A stretch of DNA of 64,000 nucleotides from NCBI GenBank assembly GCA_031772625.1, contig CM062820.1:318888545-318952544 (forward strand), given 5' to 3'. The stretch comes from Pinus tabuliformis (taxonomy: Eukaryota; Streptophyta; Pinopsida; Pinales; Pinaceae). The notes below the pieces were generated by a model that saw nothing but the letters and a program-made list of their open reading frames with translations, did no database searches and had not been told where the DNA came from. Each line of letters opens with the position of its first letter. The first letter of the stretch is position 1. Shown piece by piece: positions 8,930 through 18,977 of this stretch. The position numbers were made by a program, and so were the translations under genes.

Positions 8930-9770
8930 TCGGGCAAACCCATCGCTATGTTTTAATGAGCCTAGCGATAGTGAAACTCATTCTCGTCTAAAGACAAGTT
9001 TGTTGCTATTAATGTTTTTTTTTTAACGAGTCTAACGACAAAGATAACTCGGTCCTTTTCATTTTTAGAGAGTCTGAAAAGGTACGTAAAGATAACTCCA
9101 AAGTTCCTTTTTCGTCATCTAATCCCTTAAGTCCGAAAAAGTATAAAACAATACAGAAGGGATGAATTTTCGATAGTTTTAACGAGCCGAACAAAACAAG
9201 CACTCGATCTTTTTGTGCAATAATCCCTCAGGTCCAAAAAGATTAAAATCTAGAGGAGGGATAGCACTTCCGGTCGCTTTAACGAGCTGGAAGGCCAAAA
9301 CTCGGCAATCTTTTCATATTTTACGAGTCCGATGAAAAGAGCTTAAAGAAGACTCGTCTTTTGAGGAACGAGTGATAAAACATGTTAGCAGCTGATTCCA
9401 GGTAAGGGTTGGAATTTTCCAATCACGGCAGTGTCACAAGGATGGCTAGTGAAATCACTCTTCGCAGCTGTTCCTCAAAATGGGTAAACAATCAAATGGA
9501 GGTGAATGATCGGCCAATGGAAAAGTGGAGGTGACGGTGCAAACACGACCAAGGCTTTAATGGCTGATAATGTTACATTCACGATGGTTATTTACCGGAG
9601 GATAGTTCATTTTTTAACGAGCTTAAACGCGGATTGAAACACTTGCTCGGTCTTATGTTTATTTTTTAACGAGCATGAACTATGTGCTAAAACTGCTCGA
9701 TTTTATGTTTATTTTTTAACGAGCATGAACTATGTGCTAAAACTGCTCGATAACATGGTCTAATTTTGAT
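8930..9770 (+). repeat. Array of small hairpins with AACGAGTC-like loops
   Basis: A series of short inverted repeats whose loops carry variants of TTTTTAACGAGTC: CCTTTTCA/TGAAAAGG at 9054-9082, CTTTTTCG/CGAAAAAG at 9107-9141, ATCTTTTTG/CAAAAAGAT at 9207-9243, CTTTTCAT/ATGAAAAG at 9310-9339, and two perfect 50-bp units at about 9661-9750 with CGAGCA/TGCTCG stems. The arms differ but stay complementary. The same type of array, inverted with the element, occurs in Tat element 2 at about 52660-53060. It lies upstream of the antisense gene on that gene's sense strand, and a related pair occurs next to gag (19066-19186). Confidence 0.65.
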
Positions 9771-10053
9771 TTTTTACCATAACTAGCTTTGCCCTTTTCA
9801 AAGATAGTACTGTACCCTCAATTGCTGCATCAAACTAGTTAGAAATGAATAACATTTGCTTGAAAATGAGATTAAAACCCTAATATTTCGCTTTGAACTA
9901 CGTAAAAAGCAATTAAAAAGTGTTTTTACCTCTCATTTTACCATTTCATTTGAACTTGGTTTGTTGGAGCTTTGGAGGTGCCTCTTCCCCCTTGATTTTC
10001 ATCAGCTGATTTCGGGAGATTCTGTGGACGATTCTCGGCGCCGTCTGGACCAG

Positions 10054-10353
10054 GTAGGAGCTAAACCTAAGCTCTTTCATTTCATGGTTTCCTTTATGCA
10101 TTCTGTGCTTGATTTCCTATTTTTCTGAGCCCCTGGGGTTTGATGGGGTCGCTCTGCCATCAGCACACCTTGGGCACTCGAAACCTGCGTTGAATGTCAA
10201 ACAGTATGAAGGCAGTTTGACCTTCAACGCAGGTGGAACACTGTGCAGGTGCGCTGGGCGCGGAAAAGGATTTTGTTGCACAGTTTTTGATGAAAATTTT
10301 TGCCTGTTTCTCATCAAAACCAGGATCTAACTCATCTCATGTTTGTTTTTCAG
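10054..10353 (+). other. Predicted 5' leader intron of the antisense gene
   Basis: Donor CCAG|GTAGGAG at 10053/10054 and acceptor TTTGTTTTTCAG at 10353, 15 nt before the conserved ATG at 10369. The homologous region of Tat element 2 (minus strand, about 52350 to 52060) keeps the GTAGGAG donor block, the TTTCATGGT and GGGGTT blocks and a TTTCTTCATTAG acceptor just before its ATG. A hairpin with 20-nt arms lies inside this intron at 10183-10234. The splice sites are predicted from consensus only. Confidence 0.5.
10183..10234 (+). repeat. Hairpin inside the antisense leader intron
   Basis: ACCTGCGTTGAATGTCAAAC and GTTTGACCTTCAACGCAGGT form 20-nt arms with one mismatch and a 12-nt loop. A shorter relative with the same TGCGTTGAA core occurs in the gag leader (20310-20345), and an Element 2 counterpart (CAACGCAAC/GTTGTGTTG, about 52220-52260) sits at the same place in its intron. 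Confidence 0.6.
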
Positions 10354-10368
10354 AGATATTGGAGCAAA

Positions 10369-11603
10369 ATGACCCTTACATGGCGAGAACGAGAACATGA
10401 AGAAGAGGACATGATTGCCCTACATGATCCGGTCAGGGTGAACGCGCTGCGGAACTGTGGTCTGCTGAAGTTCTTCCGCATCTCTAGCATGAGACAGCAG
10501 ATCAACCTACTGCAGTATTTGCTCGATGCTTGGGATCCTATCAACCAAGTTTTCCATATTAGGGGCAAATCTATCCCCTTGACCGCAGTAGACATTTACT
10601 TCTTGACTGGCTTGTCGAGGCGGGGTACCCCCATCTCTTTGTCAGGTTCGGCCCGAGGGAGTGACTCTGTGAGAGATTATGTCCGCCAGTATTGCAGGGA
10701 AGGATCTTAGCCGAGTAAAGACGGCAAGATCATTATCCGTGAGGTTGCTGACAGGTCCCTTAGGTCTATCCTATATACTATTGGTAGGATGGCCGGTAGT
10801 GCGTCTCTTCATGTAGCCAACAGATCTTATATGCAGCATGCCTTGGAGTGCCTCCAACCGAAAATATTCAACTGGTGTGATGCAGTACTTCTTCAGATGA
10901 AAAGTCAGTTGACCAAGGTAAAGGACGGGAGGTTGAAGAACTTTGGGTTCGGTTCTATTTTGACCACCTTTGCTTTGGAGAAGATACCACTGATGCAGCC
11001 ACAGTACATTGCACTCGACTTGCCTTCTCCTACTGAACCACACATGCAGAGATGGGTTGACCACATGTCTAGGCATGCTGGTCAATCTCAGATTTCTTTT
11101 TCTGATACCTTCTTTAGGTGGTTTGAGCGTCAGGAGATGGTCTATTCCGAGTATCCATATGTTGGCATGGACTTCCGGGGTGATCCGGATTTGGTACTGC
11201 TGGATGGCGAGTAGTGGGGCGCTATTGGTAAAATCTTCGACCATATCACTGTTTACTGTTTTTATTTATAATGTCTTTGCGCTTTATTCTATCAAGACTT
11301 TAATCAAACTCATGTGTACATGTAGATGTTGGTCCTGTTCATCCAGTAGTTCGCCTGAGAGTGCCAGCCGCTGCCCCAGCAGGAGAGGCTACCGGGAGGG
11401 TTATTCTTCGTGACCTTGATGTGGCCGAGACCCTCACAGCTGTGCAAGAGCAGGTTGAGAGCCTTACTCTCGGTATTCCAGATGTGAGGATCGACGAGTT
11501 ACCTTTACAGTTGCAGCGGCATACTACTGGTGTGCCTAGACGATGGACTCGTCTCTTACGCATGATCGCACAGGTTGTGACGTGCTATCACGAGCATCAT
11601 TAG
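10369..11603 (+). pseudogene. Antisense spliced gene in Tat element 1, plant-mobile-domain-like protein
   Basis: Reads opposite to gag-pol. ATG at 10369 opens a main exon to 11227; a donor (ATTG|GTAAAA) and acceptor (ACATGTAG) bound a 98-bp intron (11228-11325), and a final exon runs to TAG at 11601-11603, about 378 codons in one frame. Residues 28-80 resemble the plant mobile domain: CGLLKFFRISSMRQQ, then WDP...FHIRGKSIPLTAVDIYFLTGL. The C-terminal exon is rich in charged residues and may form a coiled coil (VQEQVESL). Two in-frame TAG codons, at 10708-10710 and 11212-11214, disable this copy. The homologue at 50790-52047 keeps the start, main-exon length and intron positions, so the gene was maintained in the family. 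PMD proteins of host genes act in gene and TE silencing; a role here is inference. Confidence 0.8.
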
Positions 11604-11775
11604 ACTAGGGTGCCCCCTAGTATTTTGAATTTTTGGGTCATGTGACCGATTTTGTCTTGGTTACAGAACATTATATGTAAACGATAAACAGCTTATATAT
11701 ATATTTTGATTTTCGGGGTTTTATTCTGGTTGAGTTATGTGATCCACATGTAAAACATTGATGATGTGTTTCTTT

Positions 11776-12201
11776 TTATAAATGTCGCAAATGTCTATCT
11801 AACACATAGTTTGCTAATGAGTTGGTTAATGTGTTTAAGTTTCTGGAAATATGTTGGTATTGAATCAAATCAAATTGTCTTTCCAAAATCTTAACCCTTA
11901 GGAACATGTGATAAATGGCTGGGTTGCGGACGGAATATATACCATTGAGTTGCAGTATTACGAGTTGTGAGTCTAGCCTGACGATTAGTCGGCGTATACC
12001 ATGGGTGATGGCATCAGAGAGAAGTTCTATCAACGCGCTATACTCAGCGATGTTATTCGTTGATTGACCAATACATACACCTCTGAAACTTACTAACTCG
12101 CCGCTTGGATCAAAAATGGCCCAGGCTGCGGAGGACAGGTTCCGCGAACTACGACTCGCTCCGTCGGCATATCCCACACATGTCTCCAAAAGGTTTGACA
12201 T
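11776..12201 (-). pseudogene. Second (archaeal-type) RNase H, downstream of integrase
   Basis: Open frame of about 142 codons starting at the ATG at 12199-12201, directly after a pyrimidine-rich stretch ending TTTATTGCAG that looks like a 3' splice site. The motifs are those of RNase H: GYADGA (first Asp), NNIAEYSAL (Glu), VRLDSQLV (Asp). The last acidic position, usually AD, is Asn here (LTNSLAN) but Asp in Tat element 2 (LIDALVN), so this copy probably lost activity. It would cut the RNA strand of RNA-DNA hybrids during reverse transcription. It is a separate frame about 80 bp after the integrase stop, whereas in described Tat/Ogre elements I recall the extra RNase H lying before integrase. 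Confidence 0.75.
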
Positions 12202-12288
12202 CTGCAATAAATGTAAAAAGGTGGATTACTCGACCAAAACGACCACTTTAGCGAAAACAAAATACAACAAAAGCATATTGGTTACTAT

Positions 12289-14499
12289 TTAAGCATAGTA
12301 ACGCTTAAGGTACAACCCATTACGAGGTTGCGCCAGTGGAATTCCGTCATAATCCATTAACTCGTAGGCTCCTTTTGCTAACACTCGTTTAACAATATAG
12401 GGGCCCATCCATAAAGAATTAAATTTACCTGCTCCCAATTTATCGGATTCTTGGTCGTAAAGCAAGACCAAGTCACCTTCTGAGAAGACACGGGGTTTGA
12501 CATTTTTGTCGAAATGCGCCTTGACTCGTTTCTTATGGGCTTCGTTAGACAAAGCGGCATCACGACGAGTTTCATCCAATTGGATTAATTCCAAGAAACG
12601 GGCCTCTTCCTCTGAAGTTCCGGGGAGGAGATCAATTGCGAGTTTAAGAGACAAGATTTCACACTGGACTGGTAAGACTGCTTCCAGGCCATATACCAGT
12701 TGGAAGGGTGTGAACCCGGTCGCATTCCTTACCGATGTTCGGTAAGCCCACAAGGCTGAGTACAGGATTAGGTGCCACCTTCTTTTGTGAACTCCGATCA
12801 TCCTTTGCAACATACGCTTCAGGACCTTGTTGATCGCTTCAACTTGTCCGTTGGCTTGCGGATAATACGGAGTAGAGCTGTCGTGAGATAGCCCTAGCTT
12901 GGCAGCTAATTCAACCATCATGTGATTGCGAAAATGCGATCCATGATCTGTAACTATAGCCTGTGGTACGCCGAATCTAGCGACTACATGATTGAAAAAG
13001 AAAAGGGCAGATGTTTCACCAGTGTTATCTAATGTAGGCATCGCCTCGGCCCATTTGGTAAAATAGTCAACGGCGACTATAATATACCCATGCCCCCCGG
13101 TTGAGGTGGGGTTACATGTCATGAAATCGATGCCCCATTTGGCGAAAGGCCCAACAGCAACTATCGGCTGTAATGGTGCAGGTGGTCTTCTGGTTTTGCT
13201 ATCAAAAATTTGACAAGCATGGCAACTTCTGACTGCGGTTATGCAATCTTTGAACATGGTTGGCCAGAAGTATCCTGCTCGTAAGATTTTTTGTGCTGTA
13301 GCATATCCAGATTGATGCCCCCCACACGCGCCTGAATGACACTCGTTCAGGGATTTTTCGGCCTCCTCATGGGTGAGGCACCTTCTCAGAACTATATCGA
13401 TACCACGACGGTAAAGCGTATCACCGACGATCATGTAGTCTTTTGCTTGGTATTGTATACGTTTTTGTTCAGAGTGAGAGGTACTTGGCCTGAACTTTTG
13501 GGTCTGGAGATAAATTATTATATCTCCATACCACTCATTGCTTGTAGATATCATAAACAAATTTTCGTCCACGATTGATTCTTCGGATGTTTCATCGTTG
13601 GACGACGATGGGAGATCACACAATAATTCTGCGAAAACTAGAGCTTTCTTTGATTTGGATTTTACAAATTCCAGATCAAACTCTTGAAGGATTGCTATCC
13701 ATTTTGAATATTTGCCCCCCAGCAACTGTCGCGACAACATATAAGTCATGGGGTTGCAATCTGACAGAATGGTAGTTTTCCGAAAGAGGACATAGTGTCG
13801 AAATCTTTGTATCACTTGAACAGCTGCAAGCGCTAGTTTTTCAACATAAGAATATTTGCTTTCTGTATCATTTAAGTTTCTACTTAAATAATATATAGGG
13901 TGTAGAATTCCATCGACTTGTTGAACTAAAACCATTGCGATGGTTGTATCTGCTGCAGCCAGATACAGGTTAAAATCTCTTTGATAATCAGGGGCGTACA
14001 TTAATGATGCTTTTACTAAGGAATCTTTTAAAGCATCAAAGGAAGCTTGCGCAACCTGATCCCAGACGAAGGGTACCTCCTTTTTCAAAAGACGTGTATA
14101 ACCTTTAGCAAGTTCAGCGTAATTTGGAATGAACCTCCTCATAAAGTTTGCTTTCCCTTGGAGTTTCTGAATCTGAAGCAAATTTGAAGGTGGAGGCAAA
14201 TTGATGATTGCCTGGACCTTGCAAGGGTCGAGACGAATCCCATCCTTGGAGACTACAAAGCCAAGTAAACGACCAGAAATGACGCAAAATACACATTTGG
14301 GCGGATTGAGTCGTATCTTGTAGTGTCGGCAACATAGAAATATCGCTCTTAAATGCTGCGGATGATTAGTCCACTTTTGCGAATGAGCCAGAAGGTTGTC
14401 GAGGTATGGTTGAACAATGTTCTTGATATCATGGAAGGCATAATTCATTGCCCTCTGAAACGTCGCCCCTGCGTTCTTTAAACCAAATGGTAATTTTCA
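12289..14499 (-). pseudogene. Tat element 1 pol, 3' part: RT end, RNase H, integrase
   Basis: A 719-codon stretch from 14448 down to 12289, preceded by an in-frame TGA at 14497-14499. Order: RT fingers-palm remainder with YLDNLLAHS at the catalytic site (normally YxDD); RT connection with PPPSNLLQIQKLQGKANF; RNase H around YLSRNLND...VEKLALAAVQVIQRFRHY; integrase zinc finger (H at ECHSGACGGHQ, CHAC), then the DDE core with GIDFMT, TDHGSHF and NGQVEAINK; and a C-terminal DNA-binding region ending NGLYLKRYYA. It is joined to the upstream frame by a 1-nt frameshift near 14548-14556. In its ancestor this was the end of one gag-pol polyprotein. Confidence 0.92.
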
Positions 14500-15455
14500 A
14501 TATGCGAATGTGCCCCATGGACAAATGAATGCAGTCTTTGACTGGTCCTGTGGGAGATATTTATTTGATTATACCTGGAAAATCCATCCATGAATGAAAA
14601 GATTTCGCATCCGGTGCGTTCATCAATTATCTGGTCGATGAAGGGTGTAGGGTAGTTGTCTTTCGGACAAGCTTGATTTACATCCCTATAATCGACACAC
14701 ACTCTAATTGTACCTTGTTTCTTCATAACGGGGACAATATTCGATACCCAATCGGTTAGGGGAACCGGGTAGATGAAACCAGCATGGAGAAGTTTTTCAA
14801 CTTCTACCTTAATGGCAGCGGCTTTCTTGGGGTGCACCTGCCTAAGCCGTTGTCGTACCGGTTTGACATCTGGATACATCTTAATTTTGTGTTCAACGAT
14901 ACTCGAGTCAATGCCTGGCATTTCATCATATGACCAAGCAAAGACATCTCTGAACTCGTGAAAAAGAGCGTTATATATTTCCAGTTCTGAAGGAGAACAA
15001 CCTTTGCTGACATAAATATTCTCTACATCATTTGTTTTAGTCGAGATATTTATGGCTATAGTCTCTTCAATATTGGATAAGTTTCGCTCGGAATCCACCG
15101 TATTTACAGTGTTTGATAGGAATTCAAAAACTGAAGGATGATAAAGGTCATCTTGAGTATCTTCTTCACAATCCGGAAGAAGGGAACGATGGTGGCAATC
15201 ATTCCATGGTGCCCCCTCAATCAACATTGATTGTGCAATTCCTTCGTCGGTTCCATGCACTCTCGACCAAGGATCTGAAGGGGTACCATATTCTTTAGAC
15301 CTATCTACCCAAACGCTTGATGAGCGTTGATTTGGGTTCGCCTCCCATGCTAGAAACATTGATTGCTACAATATTTCTATTGGGCTTGGGGGCAAAACCA
15401 TTGCATGATCCATGTTGATATCATTTTCTGAGATCTTTGCGGAAGATATCATATT
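14500..15455 (-). pseudogene. Tat element 1 pol, central part: linker and RT start
   Basis: Open frame 15359-14478 plus a short in-frame lead from 15455, interrupted by TAG at 15366-15368. After an acidic linker come HKIKMYPDVKPVRQRLRQVH, KLLHAGFIYPVPLTDWVSN, VCVDYRDVNQACPKDNYPTP and FMDGFSRYNQI, the classical Ty3/gypsy RT blocks including the first catalytic Asp in FMDG. The frame is lost near 14550: the PWGTF...LPFGLKNAGATFQ block continues in another frame. In Tat element 2 the same junction region (around 46870-46910) reads through without the TGA found here at 15456-15458, so gag, protease and pol formed one frame. Confidence 0.9.
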
Positions 15456-18400
15456 TCAGGTACCTATCGACGCTACTTTTACCAAATCAATTGGAGGCGG
15501 AAAAGTGAAAGTTCCCATTAGTATAGGATCTTTTAGTAGGCCTACTCCGATATTCTGAAGCGAATGGGGGCTTCCATGGATCATGGGAATGCTTCCTGTA
15601 ACTTGTGAACCATTGGGGAGGAAGTTTTGTTGGTCGACGATCGTAATCCCTCCTTGAAAGGGAAATGCAATCTTTCTAAAATAGGTCGACACAACAGCGG
15701 CCATGGCATAGATCCACGATCTTCCTAGTAGGATGTTGTAATCAAGATTCCCATCGATGACTTCAACATCTATTTCTACTGTTTTTCCCCCTAGCTCAAC
15801 CTTCAAGTTATTTAGGATACCATATGGGGTATATGTCCTTCTGTCGAATGCTTTTAATGTCGTCGAAGATCGCGACAAGGTTGGGGATCCTAAAGTTTTC
15901 CAGCAACTCATCGACATAATACATGTAGATGCCCCCTCATCAATAATTGTTCGATGAACAGTTTTGTTGAGGGCTTTCACTTGAATAAGGAAAGCTAGTT
16001 GAGCTGGTAGCTGAGGATCGTATCCTTTGTGGTCAAAGGATACAAGATTGGAATCCTTAGGATCAACCCCACCAATGGCCGATAACAAAGCCTGCCTTTG
16101 GGATGGGCAATTTTGTAGTACTTCAAGAGTCGACATAGCGGATGGCGATTGGGCCAAATCTTCCACTATGTTATAATGTTGCGCTGCTCTGGCGCGAGGA
16201 TTAAATGTCGACTTGTGTACTACTCCCTTTGGCGGTTTTATTGTTAATTCAGGAATGATGGGTGGTACAACTTCCATCGAAGTCGTTGTCGAACTACTTG
16301 GTTGACCTTTTCCCTTGTTGTTCGACAGCTGAGGATTCCCGTAATATTTGTTCCTTGTCGAAATCAAAGCATCATTTTGCTGCTTCGAAATCGACAACAT
16401 TAGCACTTGCGACGGGGAAGCATTTCCACTTTCAACCAGATTTGTGCCTGGATTTGGAAACGGATCAGTTAACACAGCTGAGGTTTGTGAACTCTTAAAG
16501 AATCCTTTAAGCTCAGCTTTGTATGGACATTGTGAGGTCCAATGATCCTCATCACATATCTGACACCCTGAGGGGGGTGGTTTCCTATTTCCAGGAGGGT
16601 TTGAAGAAGTTTTTTCAGGAGATGATTCACCCTGTTTCTTCTTCTTCCCTTTGCTTTGCTTCTTCTTGCTTCCTGGTTGTTTGGTTTCTTTGCCTTTATC
16701 TGCTGATACGGCATTTACTTCCGAAGTAGGAATTTCATCTTTTGCATTTTGATCTGAAATCTTACGGGCTTTCTTTGATGTAGCCTTTGTCGATTTCGCG
16801 TTTGTCGTGCCAATCATGCCATCGCCGGCATGAGAGTCATTGTTTGATTTAGGAGGAGGAGGAATTGAGAATTGCGGTCTAGGGGCGTCAGCTATTTTGT
16901 CATAGAGCGTGCCAGACTGAGTATAGACCAAGTCTAGATATTGCGCACGAGCGATAACTTGCTCTTCCGTTACGACTCCCCCCTTTGCCACATCTTCCGT
17001 TATGGCAGGAAGTAACGACTTGATAAACCATTCAGCTAATAGCTGATCAGGAACGTACGTTTTTACCATCCTACGACGTCATCGCCACTCATGTATATGA
17101 TCAGATATGTGATTGGCCGTTGTCTGTTTAAAGTTGGTTAGGATTTCCGTTCCCATTTCATACCTTATCGGTAATTGAAAATGGGTTAAAAAATTCGTGG
17201 CTAAGGTACTGAAATTGTCGAACGAAGCTCTAGGCAATTCAATATACCATTTTGCCGCTGGACCCGTTAACGTCCTCTGAAAAAGGCGAAGCCTTATCGA
17301 ATCATCGTTTAGGGTGTTTGATGAACACCATAGATGAAATGTCATCACGTGATTCGATGGGTCCTCACCTGGATTTCCATTAAATTTAGGAATATCTGAT
17401 GGAAGTTTGTGAGGAATCGCTGGCCACCAAGGGGCGTAAGCAATTGGATCGTTTGTTAACCGGTGTAAATCGGGTAACTCTAAAGTTGCCACGAATGGTA
17501 ACTGTTGATTCAGGTTAGGTGAAGCATACCCAGGGTATGATGGAATTGCCTGAGCAGTTGGCCTTTGCATACTAGCATAATGTAGTTGATGCTGGTATGG
17601 CTGATACGGTTGGTGGACTTGACCACTGTAAAGTGGTTGATTTTGACCATTTTGAACGTACGACTGTCCACTGTTCGCAAAGATTTGCTGCTCAGGACCT
17701 TGGTACACTTGTTGGAATTGTGGTTGTTGGTATTGTACCAGCCACGGTTGTGAAGCCATGCTCTGCTGCACTATACTAACCGCTGGACCAAGATGTGGGG
17801 TAATTGTACCCGTTTGGACCTGTGTCGCCCCACCAGTTGGCGATTGTGGTTGAGTCACAGGGTCAAGGGGCTGTTGCATTACAACCTGAGAGATCTGAGG
17901 TTGACATACAACAAGCAGCGTTTGAACTTGTGACACTGTTACAATAGCTGGTGTTGTTGGGATGTTCGACATAGGTACACATTGTTGCATAGAATACAAA
18001 ACTCTTGGTTGTTGGGGTAGTATAGGTACCCAACCACTTGACGTAACTCCAGTATAACCTGAATACTGTTGCGAACTCCCGTATGGATACCCTCCCGGAG
18101 GGGGTAATGAAAGGGCATACTGCCCCCCATACGGTGGTAATCCGGAACTCAAGGGGATTGTTTGCCTTTGGGGACTGGATTGCCCAAATTGACGTCCAAA
18201 TGGATCAATTTGTCGAGTCTCAACATAAGAGTTGCCGGATATTATTCCGGAGGAACAAACAGGTCCAGACCATACTGTCGAAATAGTCCATGGATGGACT
18301 CCTTCTAGCGGTTGTGAGCTAGTTGGGACAGATGGTACGCCGGCAAACATTGTCGGAGTGACAACAGGGAGTTCTGCTGTCGCTGTGTCATTTGACACAG

Positions 18401-18977
18401 TCCTAGATGTTGACGGTTGTTCAGACATTTTGAGTCTATCCAAAAGATTACCTAGTGATTCTACAGGAACTTCCACTGGTGGTAGACTAACTTCTGATGT
18501 CGAAGGAAATAGAGTGACCCCGACTCCAAAATGTGTTGGAGTGCTTGCTTGCGGATCTTCTACAATTTCCTCTATTGCAATCAAACCAGGTGGAAGGGGA
18601 AGACCGTCAGGTCTGTAAAATATTTCTGGTGCCGAAGAAGGGGTTGAATCGATAGCGACAGATGTTTGAGGAGCAAGACTCTCTGAACCAGTTGCAGATG
18701 GAACTGGTTCAGTAACATAAGTGTTTGCTCTCAGACTAGGATCAGTATCACTATCCCTCTGTGGCTGTTGAACTTCTTCTGTAGAGGCAGGGTTTCCAGA
18801 AATGTTTGGAGTAACCGGAATCTCGGATGTTGTTGGAACACTTGTTCTAGCTTTGATAGGAGATTTCGAACCGGTTAAACGAGTTCGCTTTGTCCGTACT
18901 GTTTTCGATTCTGGAGACAAAGATGGTTGACTCGTAAGCCTCCGCGAATGACGGGGTTTCAATTGACTTTCTTCCAC
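15456..18977 (-). pseudogene. Tat element 1 gag-protease
   Basis: One frame from ATG at 18977 to TGA at 15456-15458, broken by TGA at 17079-17081 (a CGA-to-TGA type change in an Arg-rich stretch). The N-terminal 500 residues are Pro/Gln/Ser/Thr-rich and probably disordered. A retrotransposon gag (capsid) domain follows: PSDIPKFNGNPGEDPSNHV, FQRTLTGPAAKWYIELP, FNNFKQ-like end. Beyond the stop are a Lys-rich segment, a zinc knuckle CQICDEDHWTSQC (CX2CX3HX4C, one residue shorter than the usual knuckle) and an aspartic protease with IIDEGASTCIMSMS in place of the usual DTGA/DSGA. Gag packages the element RNA; protease cleaves the polyprotein. The homologue in element 2 starts at 43201. Confidence 0.9.

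Noticed and set aside
9856-10128. 90-codon frame before the antisense gene
   Set aside because: Crosses the predicted leader exon/intron border; no match in element 2 in this frame.
12497-13775. Plus-strand frames over integrase and RNase H
   Set aside because: Shadows of the minus-strand pol frame with clear domain matches.
17597-18618. Plus-strand frames over gag
   Set aside because: Shadow frames opposite a Pro/Gln-rich gag; no homology between elements.
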